This document shows positions 12,901 to 21,982 of a DNA stretch of 64,000 bases, piece after piece. Made by a program: the position numbers and the translations under genes. This DNA is from Undaria pinnatifida (Eukaryota; Sar; Phaeophyceae; Laminariales; Alariaceae): positions 13,673,076-13,737,075 of the forward strand of contig JABAKD010000030.1 of assembly GCA_012845835.1 (NCBI GenBank), given 5' to 3'. Each line of letters starts with the position of its first letter. Within the stretch, counting starts at the first letter, position 1. The notes beneath the pieces were generated by a model, which was not told where the DNA came from, did no database searches, and worked only from the letters and a program-made list of their open reading frames with translations.

Positions 12901-15900
12901 GAGTACTCTGTTTCTCGTCGAATTCGTCAAAGTCTTCGGGTGTTCCAGGTTCATCGCTAGAGAGCGGTCAAAACGGTTCGTAAGACACCTGGCGTTAGTT
13001 TCTCGTCGAATTCGTCAAAGTCTTCGGGTGTTCCAGGTTCATCGCTAGAGAGCGGTTAAAACGGTTTGTAAGACACCTGGCGTTAGTTGTCGGAGACAAC
13101 AAGAAGAGGAGTAGCTGCCAGGGCATACCATACGACGTATAGATCTTTCTCCCAAGATCGGTTTACCAGCCCCAGCACTTATTGGCGTGCGAATTGGGGC
13201 GAGGGGGAGACAGAGGCTTGATCGGCGGGCATGGAACGGGTCGTTGGCATGGCATATCATCAACCACTATGTATCTACTGTTATTTCGGTGACTATTTAT
13301 TGAGTTCGGGTTTAATCGGGCTTTTTTTCCAGGGCCTTGGTTGGCATCGGAAACTGCCGGTTGCGGTACGAGTACACGATGGGTTACTCTTAAATCTGCG
13401 GGTCTAAGCTTGGTTGACTTGGCCGCCGGCGAAACCCCCGTGTACACATTGTTGTTTTGTTGTTCTTGGTTCGTGTTTTTTTTAATCTTGTTGCGCTTGC
13501 GAAAAACCTCCGGACAAAAAAAGTCCCGTCAACGCCACATCATTATCAGACTACTACTACTATTGCCTGCAGGTATAGACTATGCATGCCTGGTACAATG
13601 GTCTATATTGTAAAAAATGAAGATGTATACCAGGTACAATTTATTATAAAAATGAAAATGTATACAATTTATTATGAAAATGAAAATACACTCCAGCTGT
13701 GAGATCGAAGATTTCGTCGAAACTCATCTTTGCAAGCTGTGTGTGATACTCCGAGGTTGAATATGTTATACAAGGGCTCCTATCCGCGGGCGGCTGACGC
13801 CGCCCGCTACGCTCGCGCGAGGCAAGAAAGAATGCAACTAAAAGCATGTAACGGAGGCAGAAAGAAGAGACCCATGATTTGGTGCGAACAGCGATTTGAT
13901 AATGCCAAGAGCTGCTTGTGCAGAACAAATTGCCCTGATGTGCTCAGCTGTGCTGTGTGATCTTGTTACCGGTGTTATACGTTCTGATCGGCAGTAAGGG
14001 GGTAATTTGCGTGGGGGGAAAAACAGGGGGCCGTGAAAGGTTAATTACATATAGAAAAAGAAAAAATAAGAAAAGTGGTACACAACACGTTTTATACCCG
14101 GTACTGCGCCATGTTCGAAAGAAAGCACGCAGTGCAGCACGACACAGCACCGCAGCGAAGGGCACGTCAGCTGTGAGTACGAACGATTGAATGGTTGAAA
14201 CTCAACTTTGCAAGATGCGTGGTACGTCTATGTTTCGCTAATATACAGTAGTAGTTGCAAATAAAAAAATAGTACTGGTAGATACCACTGCTGCTGTGAC
14301 ATTGTGGTCTAGTAGATAGACTGTCCGTTTATAATCCTGACCTTCGCTGGTTCGAATCCGGGTGTCATCGGAAAGTAAAATGATCCTCAAGAAAAATCGA
14401 TACTTGGTAGTATTTATTTATCAATTTTATTCGTAAAAATAAAATAGATATATTATAAAAAATGAAAATACACTCCAGCTGTGAGATCGAAGATTTCGTC
14501 GAAACTCATCTTTGCAAGCTGTGCGTGATACTCCGATCGCGCGTATTACGAGTTGTGTGTCCTCATTAAGGATATAGGTCGGCGACTCCCCTTACAACTA
14601 CAGTGTAGCTATCAGGGTCAACAGGGTGATTTTAGTCAGTCTGTGCGCGGAAACTATAAAACCCGTTACTGAGGGGGACAAAATCTGACAGCTGTGGAGG
14701 GAAATGTATCCTTTTATCAAGTGAATCCTGTAAGTCGAACAACCATGTCAATGTGACGTTGTGGTCTAGTAGATAAACCGTCCGCCTACAAGCTTCGTAA
14801 TCCGTGGTTCGAATCTGGGTGTCACCGGAAAAAAAAACTGACCCATAAAAAAATCGATACGTATATACTCGTGAAGATAAAATAGATTAACAATGTGACG
14901 TTGTGGATTAGTAGATAGACTATCCGCTTATAAGCGTCGTCTTCGGTGGTTCGAATGCGGGTGCCATCGGAAAAAAAAAGTGATCCCCATAAAAAGAAAG
15001 ATATATATTTTCAAGAAAAATAGCCCAGGTGGAGCACAAAATCAAAGAAAAGCTGGACCGTTCCGCAAATAATAAGCTGGACCGTCCGACCTCGGAGATG
15101 CCAGGGAAGCACCAACCGAGCGCTTTCAGCACAAAGAAATTCGTACGTAAGTCTATGTACCAGGCATACGGATATCATAGCGGTATTTTGTTATTTACTG
15201 CCGGTGCAGCTCTGCTATTGCCTACGCTTGTCTCCTTTATTGTCTCTCTCCTACCCTCTCACTCTATGTCGCTCTCTCAGGGTAGGGCTACGCGTATTAC
15301 GCTTCGCATCCTAGGTGGTGGTCGCGCTGTAGTCGAGGCGCAAGAGCAGACTTCCATACATGAAAAAATAAAAATACACTCCAGCTGTGAGCTCATCTCT
15401 GCAAGCTGTGTGTGATACTCCGATCGCGCGTATTACGGGTTGTGTGTCCTCATTAAGGATATAGGTCGGCGACTCCCCTTGGAACTACAGTGCAGCTATC
15501 AGGGTCATTCTGTATATATATATATATCACATTGGGAAAAACAAACACGGTACTCCATACGCGTAACAGGTACTTACACAGGACTTCAGCGCATAAGAGT
15601 GAGGGACAATGCGCGCCGACGCATGATTGGAGCTGTCTAACACAACAAAACAATCGCGAGCTTATTTTTGTCCATGTTGCTGCTGCTGCTTGTTATGGGA
15701 TTGCTCCAGAAAGCCTGTGTAGACATGCGATTTAAAACACAAGTGAGTGGCACCGTGGGATCTGTTTAACCCCTTTGAAACTGGAAACCCGTTTTTGGGG
15801 ACAAAATTACTTGGATTTAGTATAGGGAGGGGTTCGGGGGCTCTAAAGGGGTTAACGGACAGACCTGCAACGGGGTACGTCCGTGTCCCAGGCATCTCTT

Positions 15901-16365
15901 CTTTGCATGCTGCTGAACACGACCGAAAAAGTCGTCAATAGCGAACCAAACACGGCGGAAGCTATTTGAGGCCGGGATCACTACAACAAAGAAAGCCCGA
16001 ACTCGAATCACGTTTTTTTTTGTTATTCTTTAATATCACCATATAAAGACCCCATTCCTGCTTCATCCGCCCACGTGCTGCAAGAACCATCGGGAACCAT
16101 AAACTGTGAACCATAAACTATGACATGGACGTGGAATCCCGATTCGAGAGGTGAAGAGACTTTTTTGCTTTTTTTTTTGTCCAGCCGCCCCCCCCCCAAG
16201 TGCTCACTTGCGCATATGCATATGATGAGACTACCGTATTATAAGGACAGAAGACTCTTTAGAGGGATTCCGAATAGTTTCGATCCGGGTCCACGTTTTT
16301 TTGGGGCAAACGACAACTTATACGGAATTGGCGTCGGATATTGCTTACCGATGAAACAGAGGGAA

Positions 16366-16403
<38 letters not shown>

Positions 16404-19400
16404 AGGTAACACCCCGCACCGACGAGATTTCCGGGTTCGCCTTGTCCCTTGCAGGGATCCAAACAAAAAACGTGTGACTAATCGTATACTCTGTACAGTC
16501 CCGCTTTCCGTGGGGAAACTGCCCCTGTTTTATGTCGGGCAGCAAGTAACCGCTGCGCACGCTTTCCATGGAGAAACTGCCGGGAGAGTCGGAGAGACAG
16601 GTGTGCGCCATTTGCGTAAATGTTTCAACACTGGTACGCTGGCCGCCACCCTTGCCTGGCGAGGGTTTGCTTTTCCGTTTTTGCACAATTGCGGCCACTT
16701 GTGTGTAGGGGAAATATTATTTCGGACAATTTTTTTCAGTGTTTCGGCCCGATTGGGCAGGAGCGGGCGGGTCTAGCACGTGGTGTACGGTACGATAACA
16801 GGTGCGTACATGTACACAATATGTCCGTATGAAGCATATCATATCATATCGTATGATAGCATACCAGGTACCAGGGTGTAAAACAACAAAATAAAACAAC
16901 AAATGTAGCATACATGTACCAGGAATTACGTGTGTGATATCATACCAGGTACACGAAATACCGATATGTATAGACACCAGCATATAATACAAATCAAACC
17001 CGTCCGATGACGTATTCCGAGTAAGGTTTTACTCGTAGGTCGTGTTATATCATATAATATCATATCATATCATACATTCCGCGTACCCAGAGGGTGTACC
17101 CTACCAGTGCGAATCGGTTCTTGCGTTGCACATTGAGCAATGCTGCAAGAAGGCAACACAGGAGTATTCTACCGGGTACACATGAAAAAAAATGTTAGAT
17201 TTGTTCCTGCGGTTGTATAATATGATACATAAGTCTACCGGCACATTGGCCACGTAAAACTGATTAGTGCACGAGATTTACATAGAGCACGAATCAAACG
17301 AGTGCCAGTGGAATACGCACCAGGTACGTCGAAGCTGGTCCCATGGAGTTTGCGGCTGGCTTTACTATACGTGGACAGCAGCACTTATTGTCGGTCGCTG
17401 CACTAGGCAGTAGGAGTGAGCGGATTCTCAGCATTACCGGGCGATTTTCGACATTATTATGGTTTCTTCAACGAGCAGATGCAACCAAGATGTCCCTGCG
17501 TAGTCACTGTTCTTGCTGGCGTCTTCAACCATACTTTGTACAGTATATACAGCAGTACCAGCTTGTATGATCAACTACCAGTTGCATATATAAACGACAT
17601 GTGCAGAGTTTGGGGGAGACGAGACGGAGTCGGGGAGATAGAGGAAGAGGGCATGGGCTTCGATGCACCCCCCCCCCAGTTTTACACCACCCTTCATTCT
17701 GTACCATACTCGAACAAAGAAAACCTCGGTATGCCAGTAACACAGGAAACATGAATACTTCATACAGGTATATTATTTATGTTGTCAACACTTCTAATTT
17801 CCAGCCACTTCTACTTTCCAGGAGAACTCGTAGGAATTTTAACCTCGCCCGGCCTTGTGGACAATCCGTGGCCACAGGTGGTGCCACCTCTTCTCCCCCT
17901 CGGTAAAATACGTGTCATGAATTTTACCACGCAAAGGGTTAAATACCTCTGCTCGTTCATTTGTTTCGATTTTTGCTCTAGTTTCGCTCACAGAACCAAG
18001 ACCCAGAAAAACTTTACGTTCTCAAGTACTCCACCCGAGACTCGAGCCCCGGCGCAAAGAAGCCAAGGAAGTAGTAAAAAAACATCGTTTTTAGTGTTTG
18101 GCTGCTGTCGTACAGGCGTGGTCCCTGCCTTTCCAGGCGACACCAACCGCACTGTAGCGGGACAACGCACTATTCCGGGCTGATGCGGTACTCGGTAGGA
18201 CGAAGTCGCCTAGTCGGGACAAGTTATTTTCATCGCATAAAAGTGGGGGCCCGCACTAAAGGGTACCGTACTTAACGAGGTACCAAGATGCAGTACCAGG
18301 TACGTCGGTAGGTCATACGTGACATACTGTATATGTATAGCCCATGTAAGCCCCATCGCTACCGCCAGCAAGGATCACAATCAGTCTACCACCGCTAACC
18401 CAAAGCAAAGCAGTCAAACTTGCTGATGTGTGTGTTCTTCACATGAAATACGCTGATAATTGCACCCATTTACATTCGGCACAACCAGTGCCCGTGCCGG
18501 TGCCTCCTGGAGAGACGAGGTCTGCTACTGCTGTGTTCGCAAACTGTAAGACAGAGGTCACATGGCAAATACATCAGTAAGGTGATGTGACCACGCAAGG
18601 CCGAACGCAATGAATACCAAGGCGGAAAAAAAGCAAGCCAGCACTCCAGACATTTTGTAAGGAAAAAAGAAGAAAAAAAAAAAGTAAGGAAGAAAAAAAA
18701 AACAGTAAGAAGAAAAAAACAAACCAGAACACAAAGAGGCAGAAAAAAGAGACAAGGAACGCAAGGAGCGGTGGGCGGCTTTGGTTTGACGTATTATTTG
18801 GTCCCTCGGAAAGATCGTGCGCATTGTCCGTCGGCAATATACAATTGTCGAACCATGTGTGTGTTGTCTTCAATATAAATCGGAGGACCAACGCCCGAAT
18901 GCGTACGGTGGAGCGGAACCGGAACAAGTCCGGCGGAAGACATTTCTGGCCGGGGGTTTTGCTAGTAGGCGAGCTTGCGCAAGTCCCACACTACTGGGAG
19001 GGAAGACTTTGCGGGTGGCATCTCCACCGCGCCTGGTCCCCAGGGATCGAGTCGGGTCGACATACTCACGCATCCTTATACAACGGCAGCTTGCGCTGCT
19101 GGAGTAGTAAGTTCAACCGCCGATAGGGACAGCTCGCGCTATTATCGCTACCACGGAAACTAAAGGACACAACTCCACCTAGCGCTGGATTGCGAATACA
19201 CTTGAGTTAAATTGACACACCACACGTTATGTACGAAAATACGTGAAAGTGTGGTGAGCTTGACCCCTTTAGAGCCCCAGAACCCCTCCCTATACAAAAG
19301 CCAAGTAATTTTGTCCCCCCAAACGGGTTTCCAGTTGTAAAAGGGTTACCCTTTAGAACCCCAAACCGCTCTCTATATTAATTCCAGGTGATTTTGTCCC

Positions 19401-21982
19401 CAAAACGGCTTTCCAGCTGTAAATGCGTTAAGCTTTAGTTTCCCCCATCCGCCGGAGGACATGAAATATTATATTTTTCAATTTCCCACCGAACGTTGCT
19501 ACTACTCGTACAAGTACTTGTACCATTTTCTTTATAATCATCACTTACTCTCCATCTCAACCCGTGAGGGGTTTACCCTCAACGATCTTCTGGACAAGCT
19601 GTGGTCACAGCTGTCTTCCCTTTCTCCCCCGCCGGCACTTGCCTTCATTTTATCGCGCATAGGGTTCGGCATTCCCACTTTTGATCTTATAACGCTAGGC
19701 GATTTCCATCGATTTTTGCCAACGCACGCTTTCCTCTCGTGCTTTCTGCTCGTCACTTTTTCGCATGAAAAAGCCCCTACGATCACCACGAACTAGTATA
19801 CACGTGCCCTCGGCGACACCTGAACCCAGGACCATTGACTCGAGCACGGACGAGCTTCACCTAGTACTCCACCGGGACGCCGACACATTTACATTATCAA
19901 ATACTTATTATATACGGAGTAATACGTCAGCTGCGCGTTCGACAATTGTAGGGTCGATACTCATCTTTGCAAGCTGCGTGATACACCGGCCGCTGGTTTT
20001 GCAGACGTCTTTAAAATGTAAACGGATAACTACTTCTTCGAATTATAGGACTGGTACGAATATTCAACATTTTTCAATTTTTCAACCAATATTGCAATAG
20101 AAGAACCGAGAATATTCTGTGAAACCCTCCGCAAGCGACGCGTCGAAGCTGAAACTTCGAAATCCTATGTACGAGTACTACTGCTTCCCCCATTGTTTAA
20201 CCTGATGTGAGACGGAGAACATCACAGGACAACTGCAAAACCCAAAAATTCAAAGGTCACTGACTGCTGTCTGCCGGCCTGGCCTGTAATGTAAACCTCT
20301 GCATGTATACGAGTATACACGTCATAAGACAAGTACAAACTACTGCAATGCTGCTCATAAACGCGCAAACCACTCCTGTGCATAAAAACATGTACCTCGT
20401 ACCAGGTACCTGATATATAACACTATGAATAATTAATACCTATGTCACTACGTACGTACTGCTGCTGCTGTGTGCACTACATCAGTAGAAAGATGTGACG
20501 ACGTTTTCATTGCGGGCGGTCCGAAAACTTGTGCACTCCTGTGCATAAAAACATGTACCTCGTACCAGGTACCTGATATATAACACTATGAATAATTAAT
20601 ACCTTTGTCACTACGTACGTACTGCTGCTGCTGTGTGCACTACAACAGTAGAAAGATGTGACGACCTTTTCATTGCGGGCGGTCCGAAAAACGAAAAACT
20701 TCTCAGTTACTTGTGCGTGGACGGCTGATGTTGCACCTTTTCTTTTTCATAGTAACACATATGATATCAATGATACCAGGTACGCACGTATCATGACCAG
20801 GTACATATACGTATGTTGACCCTGGTCCAAGCTATTAAATAGTTCCAAAGGGGGGCGCCGACCCATATCCTTGATGAGGACACACACCCAGTAACACGCG
20901 CGATCGGAGAAACAGACACAGCTTGCCAAGACGAGTTTCGACGAAATCTTCGATTTCACAGCTGGTGTTTGTTTATAATATATTTACGAACAAAAATCAC
21001 GCCCTAAGAAACTACTGACGGTCGCCCCGGTGGCTAGTGATTAACCCCGAAAACTCCCAACGCACCAAGGTTGGAGTGTTGCTAAAATCTCGGTATGGGC
21101 ATGTTTATCTTCTAGAAGAGACGCCAACTGCCGAGATAGCTTTATAGCGTGGGTAGTAGGCAAATGTGGACGCGAGTCGACGAGGAAAGAAAGTACTGAA
21201 TTATTCTCGCGGTAAAACAAAGGCGCGTACCGGAGTGAAGAGGGGGAAGAAAAGCCTGCTTAGTGACCTGACCCCGGCTCTGAAATACGTCTAGGAAGAA
21301 AGGAGCAAAAAAAAGTGCGGAGAAAATATGTGGGGTGAGCCAACTTGGGTGAGCAACAAAAAAAATGTACATCAAAACCGCAATCCTTCACTCACACGTC
21401 TGAGAGGTTGTGAAATCCGTCCGACATCAGCGCCAGCGAGCTAAACGCCAACGCGCCAGCGAGCTGGAAAACCACGTAGATGAGGTTCAGCACGCCGAAG
21501 ATTAACAGGTGTCGGGAAGTCTTCTCCGCTTCCGCCCCCTCCGCCTCCTCGGCTGCAACCCTCTCCCCCCCCTCTTTCCCGTGGCTGTGGTCGTGGTCAT
21601 CGCCATGCTCCCCATCCCCTTCATCCCCGGCATCGGCGTCCAGGCCGATGTATGAGTTTTTCTTCGCTCTTCGTCGGTCACCTGCGGCTCCTAGAGCCCC
21701 CACGAACCCCCCCCCTGCCTCCTCTACTTGTTCTCCCTCGGCCATAACTGTTGCTGCTGTGCTTGTCAGTACGCTGTTAAAGTACCCCCCCTGGCGCAAG
21801 GCGCAGGAGGAGGGCAGCGGGATCTCGCGCCTCCCTCTGCCACTGCTGCTGCTTATGATGATAGTGTTGGTGTTGTAGGTGTTGCTACCCGCTTTGTGGC
21901 TGTCTTCGTCTGAGCGTGGCGCTTTCGTGACGCCTGCTCGTGCGCAGATAGGCCCCCCTTGAAACATTTTTGGGTCAAGCAT
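1716..21982 (-). CDS. CDF-family zinc transporter, seven exons, complete
   Basis: Cation diffusion facilitator that would export Zn2+ from cytosol into a compartment or out of the cell by proton exchange. Exons (minus): 21982-21396, 6417-6258, 5232-5039, 4598-3940, 3307-3189, 2834-2760, 2288-1716 (TAG). All introns are GT-AG and every phase matches, giving 788 residues. Six membrane helices are visible. TM2 has DGFHNLSD (His191/Asp195) and TM5 has HAIAD (His519/Asp523), the HD-HD tetrahedral zinc site of Zn-selective members. TM1 is LLIFGVLNLIYVVFQLAGA, TM4 begins WLYITLAFGGVLVNL and TM6 begins YLDPLTSIALSFF. A cytosolic C-terminal domain (VPGVSSIQSLSV onward) follows. His/Asp/Gly-rich runs occur in the N-terminus, the roughly 200-residue TM4-TM5 loop and the C-terminal tail. 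The start is the first ATG of the open frame; an in-frame ATG at 21745 is an alternative. ZRC1/ZnT1-like overall; the orthologue is not determined. Confidence 0.9.
2289..2759 (-). repeat. CDF intron 6, CT-rich (GA-rich on the coding strand)
   Basis: On the plus strand 2515-2758 is almost all C and T, with (CT)n runs at 2548-2585 and 2720-2740. The transcribed strand therefore reads as a long GA purine tract starting directly after the GTGAGA donor of exon 6. Open frames through it are low-complexity artefacts. The rest of the intron (2289-2515) has no feature I recognise. Confidence 0.8.
5530..5596. repeat. 16-bp minisatellite (GTTACCAT GTTATCAT)
   Basis: Alternating 8-bp words GTTACCAT and GTTATCAT repeat about four times inside CDF intron 2. 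Seen directly. Confidence 0.9.
5725..5893. repeat. 9/18-bp minisatellite GATCTGTAT GATCTATAT
   Basis: The pair GATCTGTAT / GATCTATAT repeats about six to seven times in CDF intron 2, with degenerate units on either side (from about 5725). It gives an artificial Tyr-Asp-Leu repeat frame on the plus strand and Asp-His repeats on the minus strand; neither is taken as coding. Confidence 0.9.
6430..6560. repeat. (ATGGT)n pentanucleotide array
   Basis: GGTAT/ATGGT units run for about 120 bases immediately upstream (in transcript sense) of CDF exon 2, with ATGATGGT variants at the edges. Confidence 0.9.
6711..6957. repeat. (GTT)n trinucleotide array with GCTGTTGTTCAT interruptions
   Basis: About 80 GTT units with three interruptions of the form GCTGTTGTTCATG. 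The same interruption word begins the large GTT array at 40.63 kb, so the two arrays probably derive from one repeat family. Poly-Leu, poly-Cys and poly-Gln frames here are not genes. Confidence 0.95.
7340..7497. repeat. Tandem duplication of about 78 bp
   Basis: Two nearly identical units containing TTTACCAGGTAGC and TTCACGAAGCTCGACCC lie head to tail in CDF intron 1. Each holds two copies of the 9-mer TACCAGGTA. Confidence 0.9.
7500..7920. repeat. tRNA-like SINE cluster, family C
   Basis: Three related blocks (about 7508-7595, 7700-7785, 7840-7915) share pol III box-like words. Examples are TAGCTCAGTGG (A-box type) and CTTCGAATTCC or GATTCGAAACCC (B-box type), with the conserved middle GTTTTCGACA. 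Between them are inverted A-box copies (CCACTGAGCTAC), so the cluster contains hairpin-forming inverted units. No block folds into a full tRNA by eye, so these are called SINE or tRNA relics and not tRNA genes. Confidence 0.55.
8540..8790. repeat. CAC/CAA-rich low-complexity tract
   Basis: Plus strand rich in CAC, CAA and ACC words, in CDF intron 1. A similar tract occurs at 50460-50700 in a MED4 intron. No gene. Confidence 0.7.
9258..9545. repeat. 60-bp minisatellite, about five units
   Basis: Units containing GTGCTGTCAGCCATTCTCAG and AGTATTAGTATGATAA repeat at 60-bp spacing. Because 60 is a multiple of three, both strands stay open through all units, giving 20-residue peptide repeats (plus: GAVLSAILRFSFSSISMIRF; minus: NLIILILENENLRMADSTAP). 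It lies inside CDF intron 1 and no splice context or domain supports translation. Confidence 0.9.
9971..10490. mobile_element. MITE with about 70-bp terminal inverted repeats
   Basis: The left end 9984-10053 (GTCGTGATTTTAACCACGAC ...) matches the reverse complement of the right end 10421-10490 at roughly 85 percent, including the shared words GCGTTTAGGA/ACGTTTAGGA and CATCCCCGGG. The left end is preceded by a perfect 9+2+9 palindrome (TCACGACTA CA TAGTCGTGA). The interior is short, non-coding and contains a 10-bp satellite. No clear target duplication was found, so the superfamily is open. Confidence 0.75.
10178..10318. repeat. 10-bp satellite ACTAGATATC
   Basis: About 13-14 units of ACTAGATATC with single-base variants form the core of the MITE at 9971-10490. 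Confidence 0.9.
10878..11648. mobile_element. Harbinger-like MITE, 771 bp, TAA target duplication
   Basis: The terminal inverted repeats share ATTTCTTATACAGTCGG (left GGTT + this; right GGCC + this, reversed). The element is bounded on both sides by TAA (10875-10877 and 11649-11651). A 3-bp TAA/TTA duplication is typical of PIF/Harbinger elements. The subterminal regions are packed with CAGTCGAAAAA words in both orientations. No transposase frame is present, so it is non-autonomous. Confidence 0.75.
12909..13088. repeat. Tandem duplication of about 88 bp
   Basis: Two nearly identical units beginning TTTCTCGTCGAATTCGTC and ending GACACCTGGCGTTAG. They differ at about two positions, implying recent duplication. 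Confidence 0.9.
13681..13755 (+). repeat. Dispersed repeat R2, partial copy
   Basis: The first 75 bases of a repeat of about 150 bp, starting ACACTCCAGCTGTGAG. Fuller copies are at 14463-14620, 15363-15507 and, inverted, 20817-20967. Confidence 0.8.
14296..14455 (+). mobile_element. tRNA-derived SINE, family A, copy 1
   Basis: A tRNA-like head (14296-14371) has an A-box TGGTCTAGTAG and an exact B-box GGTTCGAATCC at 14349-14359, with a weak acceptor pairing (TGACA/TGTCA). It is followed by an A/T-rich tail. Pol III-type boxes plus tail fit a SINE. The anticodon arm does not pair well, so it is not a functional tRNA. Confidence 0.75.
14463..14620 (+). repeat. Dispersed repeat R2, full copy
   Basis: About 155 bp from ACACTCCAGCTGTGAG to GCTATCAGGGTCA, with the conserved middle TCCTCATTAAGGATATAGG. 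Four copies in the window. Non-coding; class unknown. Confidence 0.85.
14753..14892 (+). mobile_element. tRNA-derived SINE, family A, copy 2
   Basis: Head 14753-14828 with A-box TGGTCTAGTAG and B-box GGTTCGAATCT, acceptor pairing GTGAC/GTCAC, then a poly-A and AATCGATAC tail shared with copy 1. Confidence 0.75.
14895..15020 (+). mobile_element. tRNA-derived SINE, family A, copy 3
   Basis: Directly follows copy 2. The head has TGGATTAGTAG and GGTTCGAATGC boxes. The anticodon region is the palindrome CGCTTATAAGCG. It is followed by an A-run and a CCCATAAAAA tail. Confidence 0.7.
15363..15507 (+). repeat. Dispersed repeat R2, copy with internal deletion
   Basis: Matches 14463-14620 but lacks about 20 bases after CAGCTGTGAG. 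It ends GCTATCAGGGTCA, followed by a short (TA)n run. Confidence 0.85.
15770..15851. mobile_element. piggyBac-like mini-MITE, copy 1
   Basis: An 82-bp element with ends CCCCTTTGA and CTAAAGGGG, flanked on both sides by TTAA (15766-15769 and 15852-15855). TTAA duplication and CCC-type ends are hallmarks of piggyBac elements. Its interior (GGAAACCCGTTTTTGGGGAC) recurs in the two units at 19.26-19.43 kb. Confidence 0.75.
16366..16402. repeat. 37-base poly-G run
   Basis: An uninterrupted G homopolymer on the plus strand within CDF intron 1. It can form G-quadruplexes; the length in the assembly may be inexact. Confidence 0.9.
18885..19455 (-). repeat. Dispersed repeat D, copy 1, interrupted by a mini-MITE
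   Basis: The reverse complement of 18885-19257 aligns with 29464-29850 at about 75-80 percent (shared GCAGCGCAAGCTGCCGTTGTA and TAGTGTGGGACTTGC). Its outer part (19432-19455) aligns with 23415-23450 (CCTCCGGCGGATGGGG). The two parts are separated here by the piggyBac-like units and in the other copy by an LTR element. Confidence 0.7.
19262..19427. mobile_element. piggyBac-like mini-MITE, two diverged units
   Basis: Two head-to-tail units, each starting CCCTTTAGA and ending in a CCAGYTGTAAA type end, are inverted relative to the copy at 15770. The outer left end touches a degenerate TTAA and the right end is followed by TTAA (19428-19431). Inserted in repeat D. Confidence 0.65.
19586..19887 (-). 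mobile_element. SINE-like repeat, family B, copy 1
   Basis: About 300 bp match 55769-56060. Reading from the minus strand, the head has GTCCCGGTGG, an A-box-like segment and a B-box-like GGGTTCAGGTG, followed by a body ending GTCCAGAAG. The layout fits a tRNA-headed SINE. Divergence between the copies is high. Confidence 0.55.
20371..20696. repeat. 163-bp tandem duplication
   Basis: Two nearly identical units begin CACTCCTGTGCATAAAAAC at 20371 and 20534. Each contains GTACCAGGTAC and GACGTTTTCATTGCGGGCGG-like words. The close identity suggests a recent event. Confidence 0.9.
20817..20967 (-). repeat. Dispersed repeat R2, inverted copy
   Basis: The reverse complement of the 14463-14620 repeat: GACGAAATCTTCGATTTCAC and ATATCCTTGATGAGGACAC are the inverted landmarks. 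Confidence 0.8.

Larger units (their letters stand above)
6418..21395 (-). other. CDF intron 1, about 15 kb
   Basis: The donor GTGAGT follows SDG-FHNLSD-GT in exon 1 and the acceptor CTCTCAG precedes G-GCG-GCT-ATC of exon 2, so the split codon becomes Val and TM2 reads on without a gap. The other CDF introns are 354-1025 bp. The interior carries the repeats listed separately. I found no convincing gene in it. Stretches with no recognised feature are about 7925-9255, 11650-12900, 13090-13680, 15020-15360, 15860-18880, 19890-20370 and 20970-21390. Confidence 0.85.

Noticed and set aside
14296-14971. Functional tRNA genes
   Set aside because: A and B boxes are good, but acceptor and anticodon stems do not pair properly and each unit has the same A-rich tail, so SINEs fit better.
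16120-16776. 218-codon plus-strand frame
   Set aside because: It runs through a 37-base G homopolymer, lies antisense in the giant CDF intron and shows no domain.
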